From NCBI GenBank assembly GCA_000402655.1, contig AQSI01000004.1, positions 1 to 64,000 of the forward strand: a stretch of DNA of 64,000 nucleotides, written 5' to 3'. A model generated the notes under the pieces. It searched no databases. It was not told where the DNA came from and was given only the letters and a program-made list of their open reading frames with translations. Positions 1 to 8,775 of the stretch are shown here, piece by piece. The translations under genes were made by a program, and so were the position numbers. Source of the DNA: Fidelibacterota bacterium SCGC AAA298-D23 (GTDB taxonomy: Bacteria; Fidelibacterota; Marinisomatia; Marinisomatales; Marinisomataceae). Numbering within the stretch: position 1 is the stretch's first letter; the number at the start of each line of letters is the position of its first letter.

Positions 1-463
1 CCTGAATCACAATGCCTATTTGATTGTAATCTTCAAACATTTCCTTATAAAGTTTTATAGTTTCTGATGTGTAAGGAGTATTTTCCATATCCAATCTCAA
101 AAAATTATTATTTTTTCTAGCTGCTTGAACGAGCCTAGTCAAATTATTTCTGACAACCTCTAAACCTAAATCTTGACCAATATGCGTTAATTTTATTGAT
201 ATATTTGCTGATAAATTTCTTTTAGATATTTCATTATAAATAGATATATATCTATTTGTTACTTCATTTGCTTCATTTTCAGTTTCAACATGTTCTCCTA
301 AAATATCAATCGCAACTTTAAATCCTTTATCGTTAAGCTGTTGAACTTTATTAAGCATTTCATTATCTGAAATACCGGCTATGTACGGAGACGCTACTAT
401 TTTTACAAAAAACTTTGGTAAAAAAGGAATGATTTGAATTATTAAATTATTTATTAACTTCAT
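1..463 (-). CDS. Proline dehydrogenase (PRODH), 3' end beyond window
   Basis: The gene reads leftward from an ATG at 461-463 and runs off the window edge, so only about 154 N-terminal residues are present. The translation shows PRODH-family features: ISIKLTHIGQDLG (a TIM-barrel strand with a conserved Lys) and LRLDMENTPYTSET, which resembles the family's RxDME segment. In this family the FAD enzyme oxidises proline to pyrroline-5-carboxylate and passes electrons to the quinone pool. The N-terminus lacks the DNA-binding domain of PutA, so a monofunctional enzyme is likely. It is divergent from the neighbouring oxidoreductase with only 30 bp between start codons. The identification is by motif only; the C-terminal FAD-binding half is not visible. 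Confidence 0.82.
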   Translation of the reverse strand, partial: MKLINNLIIQIIPFLPKFFVKIVASPYIAGISDNEMLNKVQQLNDKGFKVAIDILGEHVETENEANEVTNRYISIYNEISKRNLSANISIKLTHIGQDLGLEVVRNNLTRLVQAARKNNNFLRLDMENTPYTSETIKLYKEMFEDYNQIGIVIQ

Positions 464-493
464 GCTTTATAAATTTAATAAATAAACAAAATA

Positions 494-1702
494 ATGAAAG
501 TAGTATTAATAATTGGTGGTGCTGTTTCTGGTTCAACTGCGGTAAAGAAACTTACTGACGAAGGAATTCGATGTGTCGTTGTGGAACAGAACAAAATGCC
601 ATACGGAAAAATTGAAGATGGCTTGCCTAGATGGCATGAAAAACAACGTATTAATGAATATTTTAAGATTGATGATATTATATCTCATGAATTAGTTGAT
701 TTCGTTCCATTAACTAGGATTGGTAAAGATGTATCTTTCGAAGAAATCTATAATATGGGATGGAGCTGTATTTACTTTGCCAATGGTGCATGGAAAGATA
801 GATCTTTTCCTATTAAAGAAATTGAAGAGTTTGATAATTTTTATTACCAAAATCCTTTTGTTTATTGGTTCAATCATTATCATGAGTCATCTTATAATGG
901 TCCCAATGTAAATGTTAAAGATGATGCAATCGTCATTGGTGGTGGATTAGCCTCAATTGATGTTTGTAAGATTACTCAATTAGAACTTGTTAGACAAAAA
1001 GTTGAATCAAAAATTGAAAATTTTGATATCATTGAAATGGAGCACAAAGGTATACCAAAATATTTAGAACAATATAATATGAAGTACGAAGATTTAGGGA
1101 TAAAAGGAACGACTTTAGTTTACAGAAGAAATATAGAAAATATGCCTTTAACTACTATTCCTGAAGATGCTTCACCTGAAATGGTTGAAAAAAGAAAACT
1201 CGCTCGAAGAAAAATTTTAAATAATACTTTAGATAAATTTTTATTTAAAGTTGCTGAGTGCACACAACCAGTTGGACTATCATATGAAAATAATATATTA
1301 AATGGAATTGAGGTAATTGAGAACGAAATCATTGATGGCAAATTAATTGCAAAAGAGAATTCAAATAAAATTCTTCATGGAAATACTTTTATAAGTTCAA
1401 TTGGTAGTTTGCCTGAACCAATTCAAGGAATTCCAATGGATGGATCAACTTATAATATTGTTGATGAAGATTCTGGAAAATTTGATGAATTAGAAAAAGT
1501 GCACGGAATGGGTAATGCAATTACTGGTAAAGGAAATATTAAGGCATCGAGAGTTAGTGCTAAAACGGTTGGAGATTTAACTATTGATTTAATTAATGAT
1601 ATCGACCAAGATGTAATTAATAATATTGATTCAAAAGTTAAAGAATGGCAGTCAAAATCTTCATATGATGGAAATTATTTTGAATGGAAAGCAAAAAAAT
1701 AA
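494..1702 (+). CDS. FAD/NAD(P)-dependent oxidoreductase, GltD/adrenodoxin reductase-like
   Basis: A 402-residue protein with two Rossmann dinucleotide motifs: IIGGAVSGSTA at the N-terminus (FAD) and IVIGGGLASIDV near residue 146 (NAD(P)H). The segment HGMGNAITGKGNIKASR near the C-terminus resembles the FAD-contacting region of glutamate synthase small subunit and ferredoxin-NADP reductases of the adrenodoxin-reductase type. There is no N-terminal iron-sulfur domain. Electron partner and substrate cannot be told from sequence. It stands alone between divergent proline dehydrogenase and the nqr operon. No clear Shine-Dalgarno precedes the ATG, and the 30-bp divergent gap is very A+T rich. Confidence 0.65.
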   Translation: MKVVLIIGGAVSGSTAVKKLTDEGIRCVVVEQNKMPYGKIEDGLPRWHEKQRINEYFKIDDIISHELVDFVPLTRIGKDVSFEEIYNMGWSCIYFANGAWKDRSFPIKEIEEFDNFYYQNPFVYWFNHYHESSYNGPNVNVKDDAIVIGGGLASIDVCKITQLELVRQKVESKIENFDIIEMEHKGIPKYLEQYNMKYEDLGIKGTTLVYRRNIENMPLTTIPEDASPEMVEKRKLARRKILNNTLDKFLFKVAECTQPVGLSYENNILNGIEVIENEIIDGKLIAKENSNKILHGNTFISSIGSLPEPIQGIPMDGSTYNIVDEDSGKFDELEKVHGMGNAITGKGNIKASRVSAKTVGDLTIDLINDIDQDVINNIDSKVKEWQSKSSYDGNYFEWKAKK

Positions 1703-1790
1703 TTTTTTTGCAATAATTTTATAGAACTCAACAATCTTTTTTAGTACCTTCACTTGTCAATTTAAATCATTTGAATAATCCTAAGAGTTG

Positions 1791-3122
1791 ATGCAAAAAA
1801 TAACGATTAAAAAGGGGCATAATATTAACATTTCTGGGCTTGCTTCCAGAGAATATTCTAACGCGCCTACACAAAAGTTTGTTTCGATATCTCCTCAAGA
1901 TTTTAATTACATTAAGCCAAAGCTTTTAGTTAAAGAAGGTGATCAAGTTTCTCTTGGCGATGCTATATTTTTTGATAAGACAAATCCTGAAGTTAAATGG
2001 CCATCAATTGCTTCTGGAACTATTTCTAAAATTGTTTATGGAGAAAGAAGAGCAGTTCTTGATATCATCATTGAAGTAGACGAAGAAAAAGAAAAAAATA
2101 TTGAATCAGATAAGCAAATCAATCTTTCATCAAAAGATAACGTAAAAGAGCTTATTCATAAACATAATTTTTGGCCCTTTTTTACACAAAGACCATTTAA
2201 CAAAGTTGTTAATCCCAATGATAATCCTAAATGTATTATTGTTAGTCTAGCTGATTCTTCGCCACTGGCAAATAATTTATCTTTTTCATTAGCTGAAAGT
2301 AAGGAGTATATTATTTCTGCATTGTCTAATCTTAAGAAACTTACTGATGGACAATTATATGTTGCTGTTAGGGGCGATAACTTTTCATTTTTGTCCGATT
2401 ATGATTTTATCAATTTGATTCAAGTTGAGGGACCACACCCATCTGGTAATGTTGGTGTTATTTTAAATAGAGTAAATCCTTTAAATCAGAATGAAATTGT
2501 TTGGACTGTACATGGAAGTCACTTACCAGTTTTAGGTAAGCTATTTTCGAAAGGTGTAATTGATTTTTCTTTAAATATTTGTATTGGAGGACCTGCTGTA
2601 AAGCCTTCGTATATCAAATCTCGAATTGGTGCTAGATTTAATTTATATAAAGACTCTTTATTGATGGAAAATGTTAGAATTATATCTGGTAATGTATTAA
2701 CAGGAAAACATGTTGATATTGATGGCTTCTTAGGTTTTTATCATTCATCTTTTTCCGTAATTGAAGAATCATATGAAAGACCTTTTATTGGTTGGTTGCA
2801 TCCAGGTGGAAAATCAAAGTATAGTGTTTTCAATGCCTACCTAGGATCAAACAAGAAAAGTTTTGATTTTACTACATTGCAAAATGGAAGTAACAGAGCA
2901 TTCGTTCCTATTGATGCATGGGAGAAAGTTTTTCCAATGGACATTTATATAAATGCATTAGCCAGAAGTATTGAAGCAAATGATATTGATGAAATGGAGC
3001 AACTCGGTATTTATGAGTGCGATGAAGAAGACGTTGCGCTATGCTCTTTTGTATGCCCAAGTAAATCTGACGTTGGTGCAATTATTAGGAAAGGTTTAGA
3101 TACAATTTATTTTGATAAGTAA
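1791..3122 (+). CDS. nqrA: Na+-translocating NADH:quinone reductase subunit A
   Basis: NqrA, 443 residues, the peripheral cytoplasmic quinone-associated subunit of the Na+-pumping NADH dehydrogenase. The N-terminus ITIKKGHNINISG matches the family start (KIKKGLDLPI-like), and GWLHPGGKSKYSVF and the C-terminal cysteine-containing CSFVCPSKSD segment are family features. I chose the ATG at 1791, preceded by AAGAG; an in-frame TTG three bases upstream would add one residue. It is the first gene of nqrABCDEF-apbE, with 2 bp to nqrB. An 88-bp gap upstream probably holds the operon promoter, but no convincing -35/-10 pair is visible. Confidence 0.95.
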   Translation: MQKITIKKGHNINISGLASREYSNAPTQKFVSISPQDFNYIKPKLLVKEGDQVSLGDAIFFDKTNPEVKWPSIASGTISKIVYGERRAVLDIIIEVDEEKEKNIESDKQINLSSKDNVKELIHKHNFWPFFTQRPFNKVVNPNDNPKCIIVSLADSSPLANNLSFSLAESKEYIISALSNLKKLTDGQLYVAVRGDNFSFLSDYDFINLIQVEGPHPSGNVGVILNRVNPLNQNEIVWTVHGSHLPVLGKLFSKGVIDFSLNICIGGPAVKPSYIKSRIGARFNLYKDSLLMENVRIISGNVLTGKHVDIDGFLGFYHSSFSVIEESYERPFIGWLHPGGKSKYSVFNAYLGSNKKSFDFTTLQNGSNRAFVPIDAWEKVFPMDIYINALARSIEANDIDEMEQLGIYECDEEDVALCSFVCPSKSDVGAIIRKGLDTIYFDK

Positions 3123-3124
3123 TT

Positions 3125-4330
3125 ATGAATTTTTTAAGAAAAATATTTGAAGAAACTGGAAAACTTGTAGAGAAAGGTAAACCTCTATCTTGGGCTTATC
3201 CTGTTTGGGAAGCTGCAGACACTATTTTCTTTTCTACCAATAAACAAACAAGTAAAGGTCCTCACATAAGAGATAATATGGATATCAAAAGAACTATGTT
3301 CTTTGTTGTTATAGCTCTTATTCCTTGTTATATATTTGGAGCTTATAATATTGGCTATTTAAATGCCCTTGCTATGGAAATTGAGAGAGGCATTATTGGA
3401 AATACTATTTTTGGATTTACCTACGTCATTCCAATTTTAATTGCAACTTTTGTTGCAGGTGCAATATGTGAGTTAACATTTGCAATAATCAGAAAGCATG
3501 AAGTCAATGAAGGTTTCTTAGTTAGTTGTGCATTAATACCCCTCACTATGCCACCAGATGTTCCGTTATGGCAAGTATTTATTGGTACAAGTTTTGGAAT
3601 AATTATTGGTAAAGAAATTTTTGGTGGAGTAGGAACAAACATTTTTAATCCTGCCTTGACATCAAGAGCGTTTATGTATTTTGCTTTTCCTACAAAGATA
3701 TCGGGGGATAAAGTATGGGCAGTAGGTCCTGATGGATATAGTGGAGCTACCGCATTAGCAATTCCTGCAAATCCAGTAGAATATGATACTGCTTCAAATC
3801 TTTTTGCAGCTAATACACAATTTGATTATTCGACTGTTAATATGTTTTGGGGTTTAATTCCAGGATCTATTGGTGAGACAAATAAGCTGCTAATATTATT
3901 TGGTGCCTTTTTCCTAATTTATTGCGGTATAGCATCATGGAGAATTATGCTTTCTTCTGTTTTGGGCTTAGTCTTTACTGCACTACTTTTTAATTTATTA
4001 AACTATTTAACTGTTGATGGTATTCTGCAAGCTGGTGGTTTTCCAAATGCAATGTTAACAATTACACCTCTACAGCATATTTTGATTGGTAGTTTCTTAT
4101 TCGGAACTGTATTTATGGCTACAGAGCCCGTCACTTCATCACATACAAATACAGGGAGATGGATTTATGGCTTTTTGATCGGAGTTTTAACTGTTATAAT
4201 CCGTTCAATAAATCCAGCATATCCTGAAGGTGTATTTTTAGCAATATTAATTATGAATATGTTTGCTCCATTAATAGATTATTATGTAGTTCAAGCAAAC
4301 ATAAAAATGAGGTTAGCAAGAAATGTATAG
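3125..4330 (+). CDS. nqrB: Na+-translocating NADH:quinone reductase subunit B
   Basis: NqrB, 401 residues, integral membrane subunit. It has the hydrophilic N-terminal start (LRKIFEETGKLVEKGKPLSW), then about ten hydrophobic segments. The motif GYSGATALA near residue 200 carries the threonine that in this family binds FMN through a phosphoester bond, attached by ApbE. The stretch ATEPVTSSHTNTGRWIYG is characteristic of the RnfD/NqrB family. NqrB also contributes riboflavin and quinone binding and a Na+ path in known complexes. It overlaps nqrC by 8 bp. Confidence 0.96.
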   Translation: MNFLRKIFEETGKLVEKGKPLSWAYPVWEAADTIFFSTNKQTSKGPHIRDNMDIKRTMFFVVIALIPCYIFGAYNIGYLNALAMEIERGIIGNTIFGFTYVIPILIATFVAGAICELTFAIIRKHEVNEGFLVSCALIPLTMPPDVPLWQVFIGTSFGIIIGKEIFGGVGTNIFNPALTSRAFMYFAFPTKISGDKVWAVGPDGYSGATALAIPANPVEYDTASNLFAANTQFDYSTVNMFWGLIPGSIGETNKLLILFGAFFLIYCGIASWRIMLSSVLGLVFTALLFNLLNYLTVDGILQAGGFPNAMLTITPLQHILIGSFLFGTVFMATEPVTSSHTNTGRWIYGFLIGVLTVIIRSINPAYPEGVFLAILIMNMFAPLIDYYVVQANIKMRLARNV

Positions 4331-5078
4331 TAATAATTATACTCTTTTTTTCGTTTTTATTGTAACTGTTGTTTTGGGAACAATGCTTTCATTTACAAAG
4401 GACAATGTTAAAGATTTACAGGATCAAAATCTTAAAGCTGATGTCCAAAAAACTATCTTAAGATCATTAAACTTTGACGAAAGTTTATTACTAACAAATG
4501 AAAGTATTGAGCAAACATTCAAGAGCTCTATTGATGCTAAATGTGTAAATGTTGAAGGTGAGATTGTAGAGTGCAATATTGAAGAGGTTGATATTGAAAA
4601 AAATGAGGATACTTTACCAATTTACATAAGAATGGATAATGATGAAGTCCAAGGAATTGCCCTTCCAATAGCTGGAAAGGGCCTTTGGTCCACAATTTAT
4701 GGATACATTGCCTTAAATCCTGATACAGATTCTGTTTTAGGTATTCAATTTTATAAACATGGTGAGACTCCTGGCTTAGGTGGTGAAGTTGAAAAAAAAT
4801 GGTTTACTGATAATTTTGTCAATCACCCTTTAAATCAACCAGACGGAGAAATACAATATGTACCAAAAAGAATCCGTGATAAATCTGGAAAAATCATTAG
4901 TATTAAAGTTGTTAAAGGCGGAGTTGATTATTCTGAATCAAATACTTCTTCAATTCATCAGGTAGATGGTATTTCTGGTGCTACAGTTACTGCGGATGGT
5001 GTTACTGACTTTTTGCTAGAAGATTTATTAAGATATGAGAAAACTTTAGATAAAATAAGAGATTATGGAACTATTTAA
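4323..5078 (+). CDS. nqrC: Na+-translocating NADH:quinone reductase subunit C
   Basis: NqrC, 251 residues: one N-terminal membrane helix (residues about 5-22) and a periplasmic FMN-binding domain. The motif SGATVTADGV near residue 218 contains the threonine expected to carry covalent FMN (S(T)GATxxS/T family signature). GETPGLGGEVEKKWF is another RnfG/NqrC hallmark. The start overlaps nqrB and the end overlaps nqrD by 14 bp, implying tight translational coupling. FMN attachment would depend on the ApbE encoded downstream in the same operon. Confidence 0.95.
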   Translation: MYSNNYTLFFVFIVTVVLGTMLSFTKDNVKDLQDQNLKADVQKTILRSLNFDESLLLTNESIEQTFKSSIDAKCVNVEGEIVECNIEEVDIEKNEDTLPIYIRMDNDEVQGIALPIAGKGLWSTIYGYIALNPDTDSVLGIQFYKHGETPGLGGEVEKKWFTDNFVNHPLNQPDGEIQYVPKRIRDKSGKIISIKVVKGGVDYSESNTSSIHQVDGISGATVTADGVTDFLLEDLLRYEKTLDKIRDYGTI

Positions 5079-5718
5079 TTCTGAATCAAAAAAAATTGTT
5101 AGTGATCCTATAAATGTTAATAATCCAATATCATTACAGGTTCTAGGAATTTGCTCAGCTTTAGCTGTCACAATTAGACTAGATCAAGCTATAATTATGA
5201 CGCTAGCTGTTGTTTTTGTTTTATGCTCATCTAATGTTATACTTTCTCTAATTAGAAATTACATTCCTACTCGCGTTAGAATTGTTATAATGCTATCTGT
5301 CATTGCATCTCTTGTATCAGTAGTTGATGAATTATTAAAAGCATATTTATATGATATGAGTAAACAACTTTCAGTTTTTGTTGGATTAATTATTACAAAT
5401 TGTATTATTATGGGTCGTGCTGAGGCATTTGCTTTAAAACATGGACCATCTAAAGCATTTTTAGATGGTTTGGGAAATAGCATGGGTTATGGATTAATAA
5501 TTATTATTGTTTCTTTTTTTAGAGAGCTTTTTGGGGCAGGAACTATTACGCTTCCTGATGGTGGAGCAGGTTATGTTTTATGGAGAATTCCTGAATCTTG
5601 GTATGCAGCAGGATATGAAAATATTGGCTTGTTAGTTTTATCTCCTGGAGCATTTATTATTTTGGGTTTAGTAATATGGATTCAAAGGGAGTTTGCTGGT
5701 GTTGAGGAGGACGCATAA
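5065..5718 (+). CDS. nqrD: Na+-translocating NADH:quinone reductase subunit D
   Basis: NqrD, 217 residues, six hydrophobic segments. The family's intramembrane iron centre is held by cysteines from NqrD and NqrE; here the expected residues are visible in LGICSALAV (about residue 30) and TNCIIMGRAEAFA (about residue 112). The latter sequence is the RnfE/NqrD signature. The gene overlaps nqrC by 14 bp and nqrE by 1 bp (TAATG). Iron loading of this centre is the step in which the NqrM protein is thought to act. Confidence 0.96.
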   Translation: MELFNSESKKIVSDPINVNNPISLQVLGICSALAVTIRLDQAIIMTLAVVFVLCSSNVILSLIRNYIPTRVRIVIMLSVIASLVSVVDELLKAYLYDMSKQLSVFVGLIITNCIIMGRAEAFALKHGPSKAFLDGLGNSMGYGLIIIIVSFFRELFGAGTITLPDGGAGYVLWRIPESWYAAGYENIGLLVLSPGAFIILGLVIWIQREFAGVEEDA

Positions 5719-6341
5719 TGACAGGTGTTGAACACTATCTAAGTATCTTTACTAAAGCAGTATTCATTGAAAATATCGTTTTAGCCTATTTTTTAGGTTT
5801 GTGTTCATTTTTAGCTATTTCAAAGAAGATTGATGCGTCCGTTGGAATCGGACTAGCCGTGATTGTTGTTCTTACAATTACAGCTCCTATTAACTGGTTT
5901 CTTTGGGAATTCTTACTTGATAAAGGTGCTCTTGTATGGATTAGTCAAGATTTTAAAGATACAGATTTAGGGTTTTTAAAATTAATAGTTTTCATATCTG
6001 TTATAGCTGCAATGGTTCAATTGGTTGAAATGTTTATGGAAAGATTCTCACAATCTTTGTATAATAGTCTTGGAATTTTTCTTCCATTGATTGCTGTTAA
6101 TTGTTCAATTTTAGGTGGATCATTATTTATGGTAGAAAGAGAATACACTATTTCAGAAACAGTCGTTTATGGTTTTGGTTCAGGTGTTGGTTTCTTTTTA
6201 GCAATTGTAGCTTTAGCATCAATCAGATATAGAATAAGGTATTCCAATATTCCTCCTAGGTTAAGAGGAGTGGGAATGGCTATGTTGTTAACTGGATTAT
6301 TATCAATGGCCTTTATGGCATTTTCGGGGATCGATTTATAA
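5718..6341 (+). CDS. nqrE: Na+-translocating NADH:quinone reductase subunit E
   Basis: NqrE, 207 residues, six-helix membrane subunit homologous to NqrD and to RnfA. The inverted pair of conserved cysteines that complete the Fe site appears in LGLCSFLAIS (about residue 29) and VNCSILGGSLF (about residue 120). The C-terminal RLRGVGMAMLLTGLLSMAFM segment is typical. It overlaps nqrD and nqrF by one base each (TAATG junctions). Confidence 0.96.
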   Translation: MTGVEHYLSIFTKAVFIENIVLAYFLGLCSFLAISKKIDASVGIGLAVIVVLTITAPINWFLWEFLLDKGALVWISQDFKDTDLGFLKLIVFISVIAAMVQLVEMFMERFSQSLYNSLGIFLPLIAVNCSILGGSLFMVEREYTISETVVYGFGSGVGFFLAIVALASIRYRIRYSNIPPRLRGVGMAMLLTGLLSMAFMAFSGIDL

Positions 6342-7567
6342 TGAGTGATATTTTATTAGGAGTAATTGTTTTTTCATCAGTAATACTTTTGTTAGTTATA
6401 ATTCTTAATGTTTTAGGAGATATTCTTCTTCCGCAAGGAGAAGTCACACTATTAATTAATGATGATGTAGATAAATCTATTAATGTTCAAACTGGAGGTA
6501 CAGTCCTTTCAGCTTTAGCAGCACAAAACGTTTATTTACCATCCGCTTGTGGAGGACAAGGAACTTGTGCACAATGTAAATGCCAGGTTACTGAAGGTGG
6601 AGGAGATATTTTACCTACTGAAGAAGCATATATTTCTCGTGGAGACCAAAAAGATAATTGGAGATTAGGCTGTCAAGTAAAGATTAGAAATGATATGAAA
6701 ATAAAAGTACCCGATGAAATATTCAGCATTAGAAAATGGGATGCTGTTGTTAAATCAAATGATAATGTAGCTACTTTTATTAAAGAATTAATTTTAGAGC
6801 TACCAGAAGACGATCCAATCCAGTTTGAATCTGGTGGTTATATTCAAATTGATGTACCTGAATATAAAGGATTAGAATATAAAGATTTCGAAATTCAAGA
6901 CTTGTATACGAGTGACTGGGATAAATTCGATATTTGGCAATATGTTGCAGAAAATAAAGAGCCAGTTTTTAGAGCTTATTCAATGGCAAATCATCCTGCA
7001 GAGGGTAATATGATTATGTTAAATATCAGAATTGCTAGTCCTCCACCAGATAACCCATCTGCACCTCCAGGAATAGCTTCTTCATATGTTTTTGATCTCA
7101 AAGAAGGAGATAAGGTTACGGTATCTGGACCTTACGGTGAATTCTTTATCAAAGACACCGATCGCGAAATGGTTTACATCGGAGGTGGTGCTGGAATGGC
7201 TCCATTACGATCTCATATTTTTCATTTACTTAAAACTGAAAAATCTAAACGAAAAATTTCATTTTGGTATGGCGCAAGATCAGAAAAAGAAATGTTTTAT
7301 GATGATGAATTCAAAGCGTTAGCAGAAGAATTTGATAATTTTAGTTATCATGTCGCTCTATCTGATCCGCTACCAGAAGATAACTGGGAAGGTCCAACAG
7401 GATTCATTCATCAGGTTGCACACGACATGTTATTGAGAGATCATGAAGATCCTACTGAATGTGAGTATTATTTATGTGGTCCTCCAATGATGATTAGTGC
7501 TGTCCAAAAAATGCTCTGGGACTTAGGCGTTGAAGAAGATATGATCGCTTATGATGACTTTGGCTAA
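6341..7567 (+). CDS. nqrF: Na+-translocating NADH:quinone reductase subunit F (NADH-oxidising)
   Basis: NqrF, 408 residues, the electron-entry subunit. Domain order: an N-terminal membrane anchor (about 5-26), a plant-type 2Fe-2S domain with CGGQGTCAQCKC plus a later LGCQVKI cysteine, an FAD-binding domain with FRAYSMAN, and an NADH-binding domain with GGGAGMAPLRSH and YYLCGPPMM. It accepts hydride from NADH on FAD and passes electrons through the 2Fe-2S centre. Its 3' end overlaps apbE by 17 bp. Confidence 0.97.
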   Translation: MSDILLGVIVFSSVILLLVIILNVLGDILLPQGEVTLLINDDVDKSINVQTGGTVLSALAAQNVYLPSACGGQGTCAQCKCQVTEGGGDILPTEEAYISRGDQKDNWRLGCQVKIRNDMKIKVPDEIFSIRKWDAVVKSNDNVATFIKELILELPEDDPIQFESGGYIQIDVPEYKGLEYKDFEIQDLYTSDWDKFDIWQYVAENKEPVFRAYSMANHPAEGNMIMLNIRIASPPPDNPSAPPGIASSYVFDLKEGDKVTVSGPYGEFFIKDTDREMVYIGGGAGMAPLRSHIFHLLKTEKSKRKISFWYGARSEKEMFYDDEFKALAEEFDNFSYHVALSDPLPEDNWEGPTGFIHQVAHDMLLRDHEDPTECEYYLCGPPMMISAVQKMLWDLGVEEDMIAYDDFG

Positions 7568-8546
7568 TAGACTAGCTTCATTAATAATTCTTTTATTACT
7601 TAGTTGTAGTTCCCCTGAAAAAAATCTTGTTACTATCAATGGTAATACTATGGGAACAACATATACTATAAAGTTTTTTCCAAAAACAAATAACCCAGTA
7701 GAAATTGAAGAAAATTATATACTTATTGAAAAAATATTAAAAGATATTAATCAACAAATGTCAACGTATATACCGACAAGTGAAATTTCAACTTTCAATC
7801 AATCCGAATCAACTGATTGGTTTTTTATATCTGAAGATTTTTATAAGGTTTTAGAACGTTCATTTAAATATTATGATTTATCAAACGGTCAATATGATAT
7901 AACAATCATGCCTTTAGTCAACTTATGGGGATTTGGTCCTGATGTTTTTGAATCTCCTCCTTCAGAAACAATGATTGACAGTGTTAAAACTTTTATTGGC
8001 CAAGATCTAATTGAAGTTGATGAAGAAAAAATACGCAAGAAAGATTCAAGAGTTCAAATTGACTTAAGCTCAATTGCGAAAGGTTATGCAGTTGATAAAA
8101 TTTTTAATTCTTTAATTGAGTATGAAGATCTTTTTATTGAAATAGGAGGTGAAATTAGGACCAGATCAAAAAATAAAGATTGGAAAATAGGAATTAATAC
8201 TCCATCAATTACAAATTTCGAAAATGATATTGAGCTGATTATTTCTCTTAATAATCTTTCAATTGCAACTTCAGGTAATTACCGAAATTTTTATATAATT
8301 GATGACAAATTTTATCATCATGAAATAAATCCAAAAACTGGGTATCCAATTTCGTCTAACTTGGGCTCGGTTTCGATTATTTCTGACAAATCATGTTTAG
8401 ATGCCGATGCACTATCTACAATGTTTTATACAATTGATAATTTTGACATTGTAGAAAATTTAAAGGGAGTTGAATCTTTTTCAATACTTTTAAATGAGGA
8501 TAAATCTTTTACAAAGGTTTTTTCAAGCGGATTTCCAAAGAATTAA
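7551..8546 (+). CDS. apbE: FAD:protein FMN transferase (lipoprotein)
   Basis: ApbE, 331 residues. It attaches FMN covalently to threonines in NqrB and NqrC. The N-terminus is a lipoprotein signal with lipobox-like LLLLSCSS, placing the enzyme on the periplasmic face. Family motifs are MGTTYTIKF, MPLVNLWGFGP, DLSSIAKGYAVD, IEIGGEIRT and DADALSTMF, the last contributing metal ligands. Two adjacent ATGs (7551 and 7554) lie inside nqrF; either could be used. The stop codon overlaps that of the convergent small nqrM gene within a shared TTAA. Its placement at the end of the nqr operon fits its role as a maturation factor. Confidence 0.95.
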   Translation: MMTLANRLASLIILLLLSCSSPEKNLVTINGNTMGTTYTIKFFPKTNNPVEIEENYILIEKILKDINQQMSTYIPTSEISTFNQSESTDWFFISEDFYKVLERSFKYYDLSNGQYDITIMPLVNLWGFGPDVFESPPSETMIDSVKTFIGQDLIEVDEEKIRKKDSRVQIDLSSIAKGYAVDKIFNSLIEYEDLFIEIGGEIRTRSKNKDWKIGINTPSITNFENDIELIISLNNLSIATSGNYRNFYIIDDKFYHHEINPKTGYPISSNLGSVSIISDKSCLDADALSTMFYTIDNFDIVENLKGVESFSILLNEDKSFTKVFSSGFPKN

Positions 8547-8707
8547 GCGTTGCTATCACATTTATCTTGATCGCCACCACAAATTTCACATCCGTCAGGT
8601 GAATCACCACAAGCTTTTCTGAGTGGTTTATTTTTAAAAATCAATCCTAAGTTCATCGCTAACATTGATAGCCCAATAATGAGTAAAACCGGTAATAAAT
8701 TTTCCAT
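8543..8707 (-). CDS. nqrM: NqrM-like NQR maturation protein, 54 aa
   Basis: A small convergent gene reads from ATG (8705-8707, complement) to TAA (8543-8545), giving 54 residues. It starts with one membrane helix (residues about 4-24, LLPVLLIIGLSMLAMNLGLI), then KNKPLRKACGD and three further cysteines (DGCEICGG, DKCDSNA), four in total. One N-terminal helix followed by a short four-cysteine tail, next to nqrF-apbE, is the architecture of NqrM (formerly DUF539), which is required to assemble the iron centre of NqrD/E. The protein is shorter than the proteobacterial ones. It is on the opposite strand to the operon. The assignment rests on architecture and context. Confidence 0.8.
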   Translation of the reverse strand: MENLLPVLLIIGLSMLAMNLGLIFKNKPLRKACGDSPDGCEICGGDQDKCDSNA

Positions 8708-8775
8708 TTTAAAATATAAAATAATTAATACGATTTTAATAATTTTTTCATTTCTTTTTATTTAAATTACCGCCT

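Noticed and set aside
1788..1790. TTG start for nqrA
   Set aside because: An ATG follows directly at 1791 and matches the family N-terminus equally well.
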